This document shows, in pieces, positions 5,570-5,607 of a DNA stretch of 5,607 bases. The DNA lies in contig JBOFEZ010000091.1 in assembly GCA_051648365.1 (NCBI GenBank), positions 1-5,607 of the forward strand. The letters are read 5' to 3'. Every line of letters starts with the position of its first letter. The first letter of the stretch is position 1. Source of the stretch: JAGNZR01 sp051648365. GTDB taxonomy: Bacteria > Fusobacteriota > Fusobacteriia > Fusobacteriales > Fusobacteriaceae. The notes under the pieces are model-generated. The model saw nothing but the letters and a program-made list of their open reading frames with translations, was not told the DNA's origin and made no database searches. The translations under genes were made by a program, and so were the position numbers.

Positions 5570-5607
5570 GAGGGTCTGTCCCAAATTTAGTGTAAATTCA
5601 TTTCTTG
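5570..5607. mobile_element. Probable terminal repeat of an IS256-family insertion sequence, cut by the window edge
   Basis: The sequence GGGTCTGTCCCAAATTTAGT followed by GTAAA resembles the ends of IS256-family elements, which commonly carry a TGTCCC-like start and a GTGTAAA segment. It begins ten bases after the binding-protein stop codon. No transposase is visible, so both family and orientation are tentative. It could be another repeat or an isolated remnant. Confidence 0.5.

Noticed and set aside
1..5607. Search for tRNA, rRNA, CRISPR arrays, riboswitches or defence genes
   Set aside because: No cloverleaf sequences, regularly spaced repeats, conserved riboswitch cores or defence-type genes were seen; leaders are only about 30-40 bases and too short for a riboswitch.

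Overview
The window is a small carbohydrate-use module framed by two insertion-sequence ends. It is strongly AT-rich, uses AGGAGG-type ribosome binding sites, and encodes a sugar-binding protein with a plain secretory signal rather than a lipoprotein signal. This suggests a low-GC Gram-negative bacterium with a periplasm, most like the Fusobacteriota. That placement is an inference from composition and style, not from a marker gene, and a low-GC Firmicute cannot be excluded.

Layout: positions 1-194 hold the left end of an IS4-family element resembling IS231. It consists of a terminal repeat, a stem-loop that buries the transposase ribosome binding site, and the first 34 codons of the transposase on the minus strand. 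Positions 221-1816 (minus) encode a complete GH43 beta-xylosidase/alpha-L-arabinofuranosidase without a signal peptide. Positions 1817-2040 form a divergent promoter region with one good sigma70-type promoter in each direction, a pair of imperfect 28-base direct repeats, and A-tracts spaced at roughly one helical turn. Positions 2041-5559 (plus) encode a CUT2/ribose-type sugar ABC importer in the order ATPase, permease, binding protein. From about 5570 the sequence looks like the terminal repeat of a second insertion sequence, probably IS256 family.

How the parts work together: the importer would bring a sugar, probably a pentose, across the inner membrane, powered by the double-domain ATPase. 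The cytoplasmic GH43 enzyme would release xylose or arabinose from short oligosaccharides. The shared divergent control region suggests joint regulation by a sugar-responsive factor whose gene is not in the window. No isomerase, kinase or regulator gene is present. Both outward-reading transcription units run almost directly into an insertion sequence, so neighbouring pathway genes may have been separated from this module.

I found no clearly new biological system. The most useful leads are the divergent control region, the pairing of an intracellular glycosidase with a monosaccharide-type importer, and the protective stem-loop of the IS231-like element.
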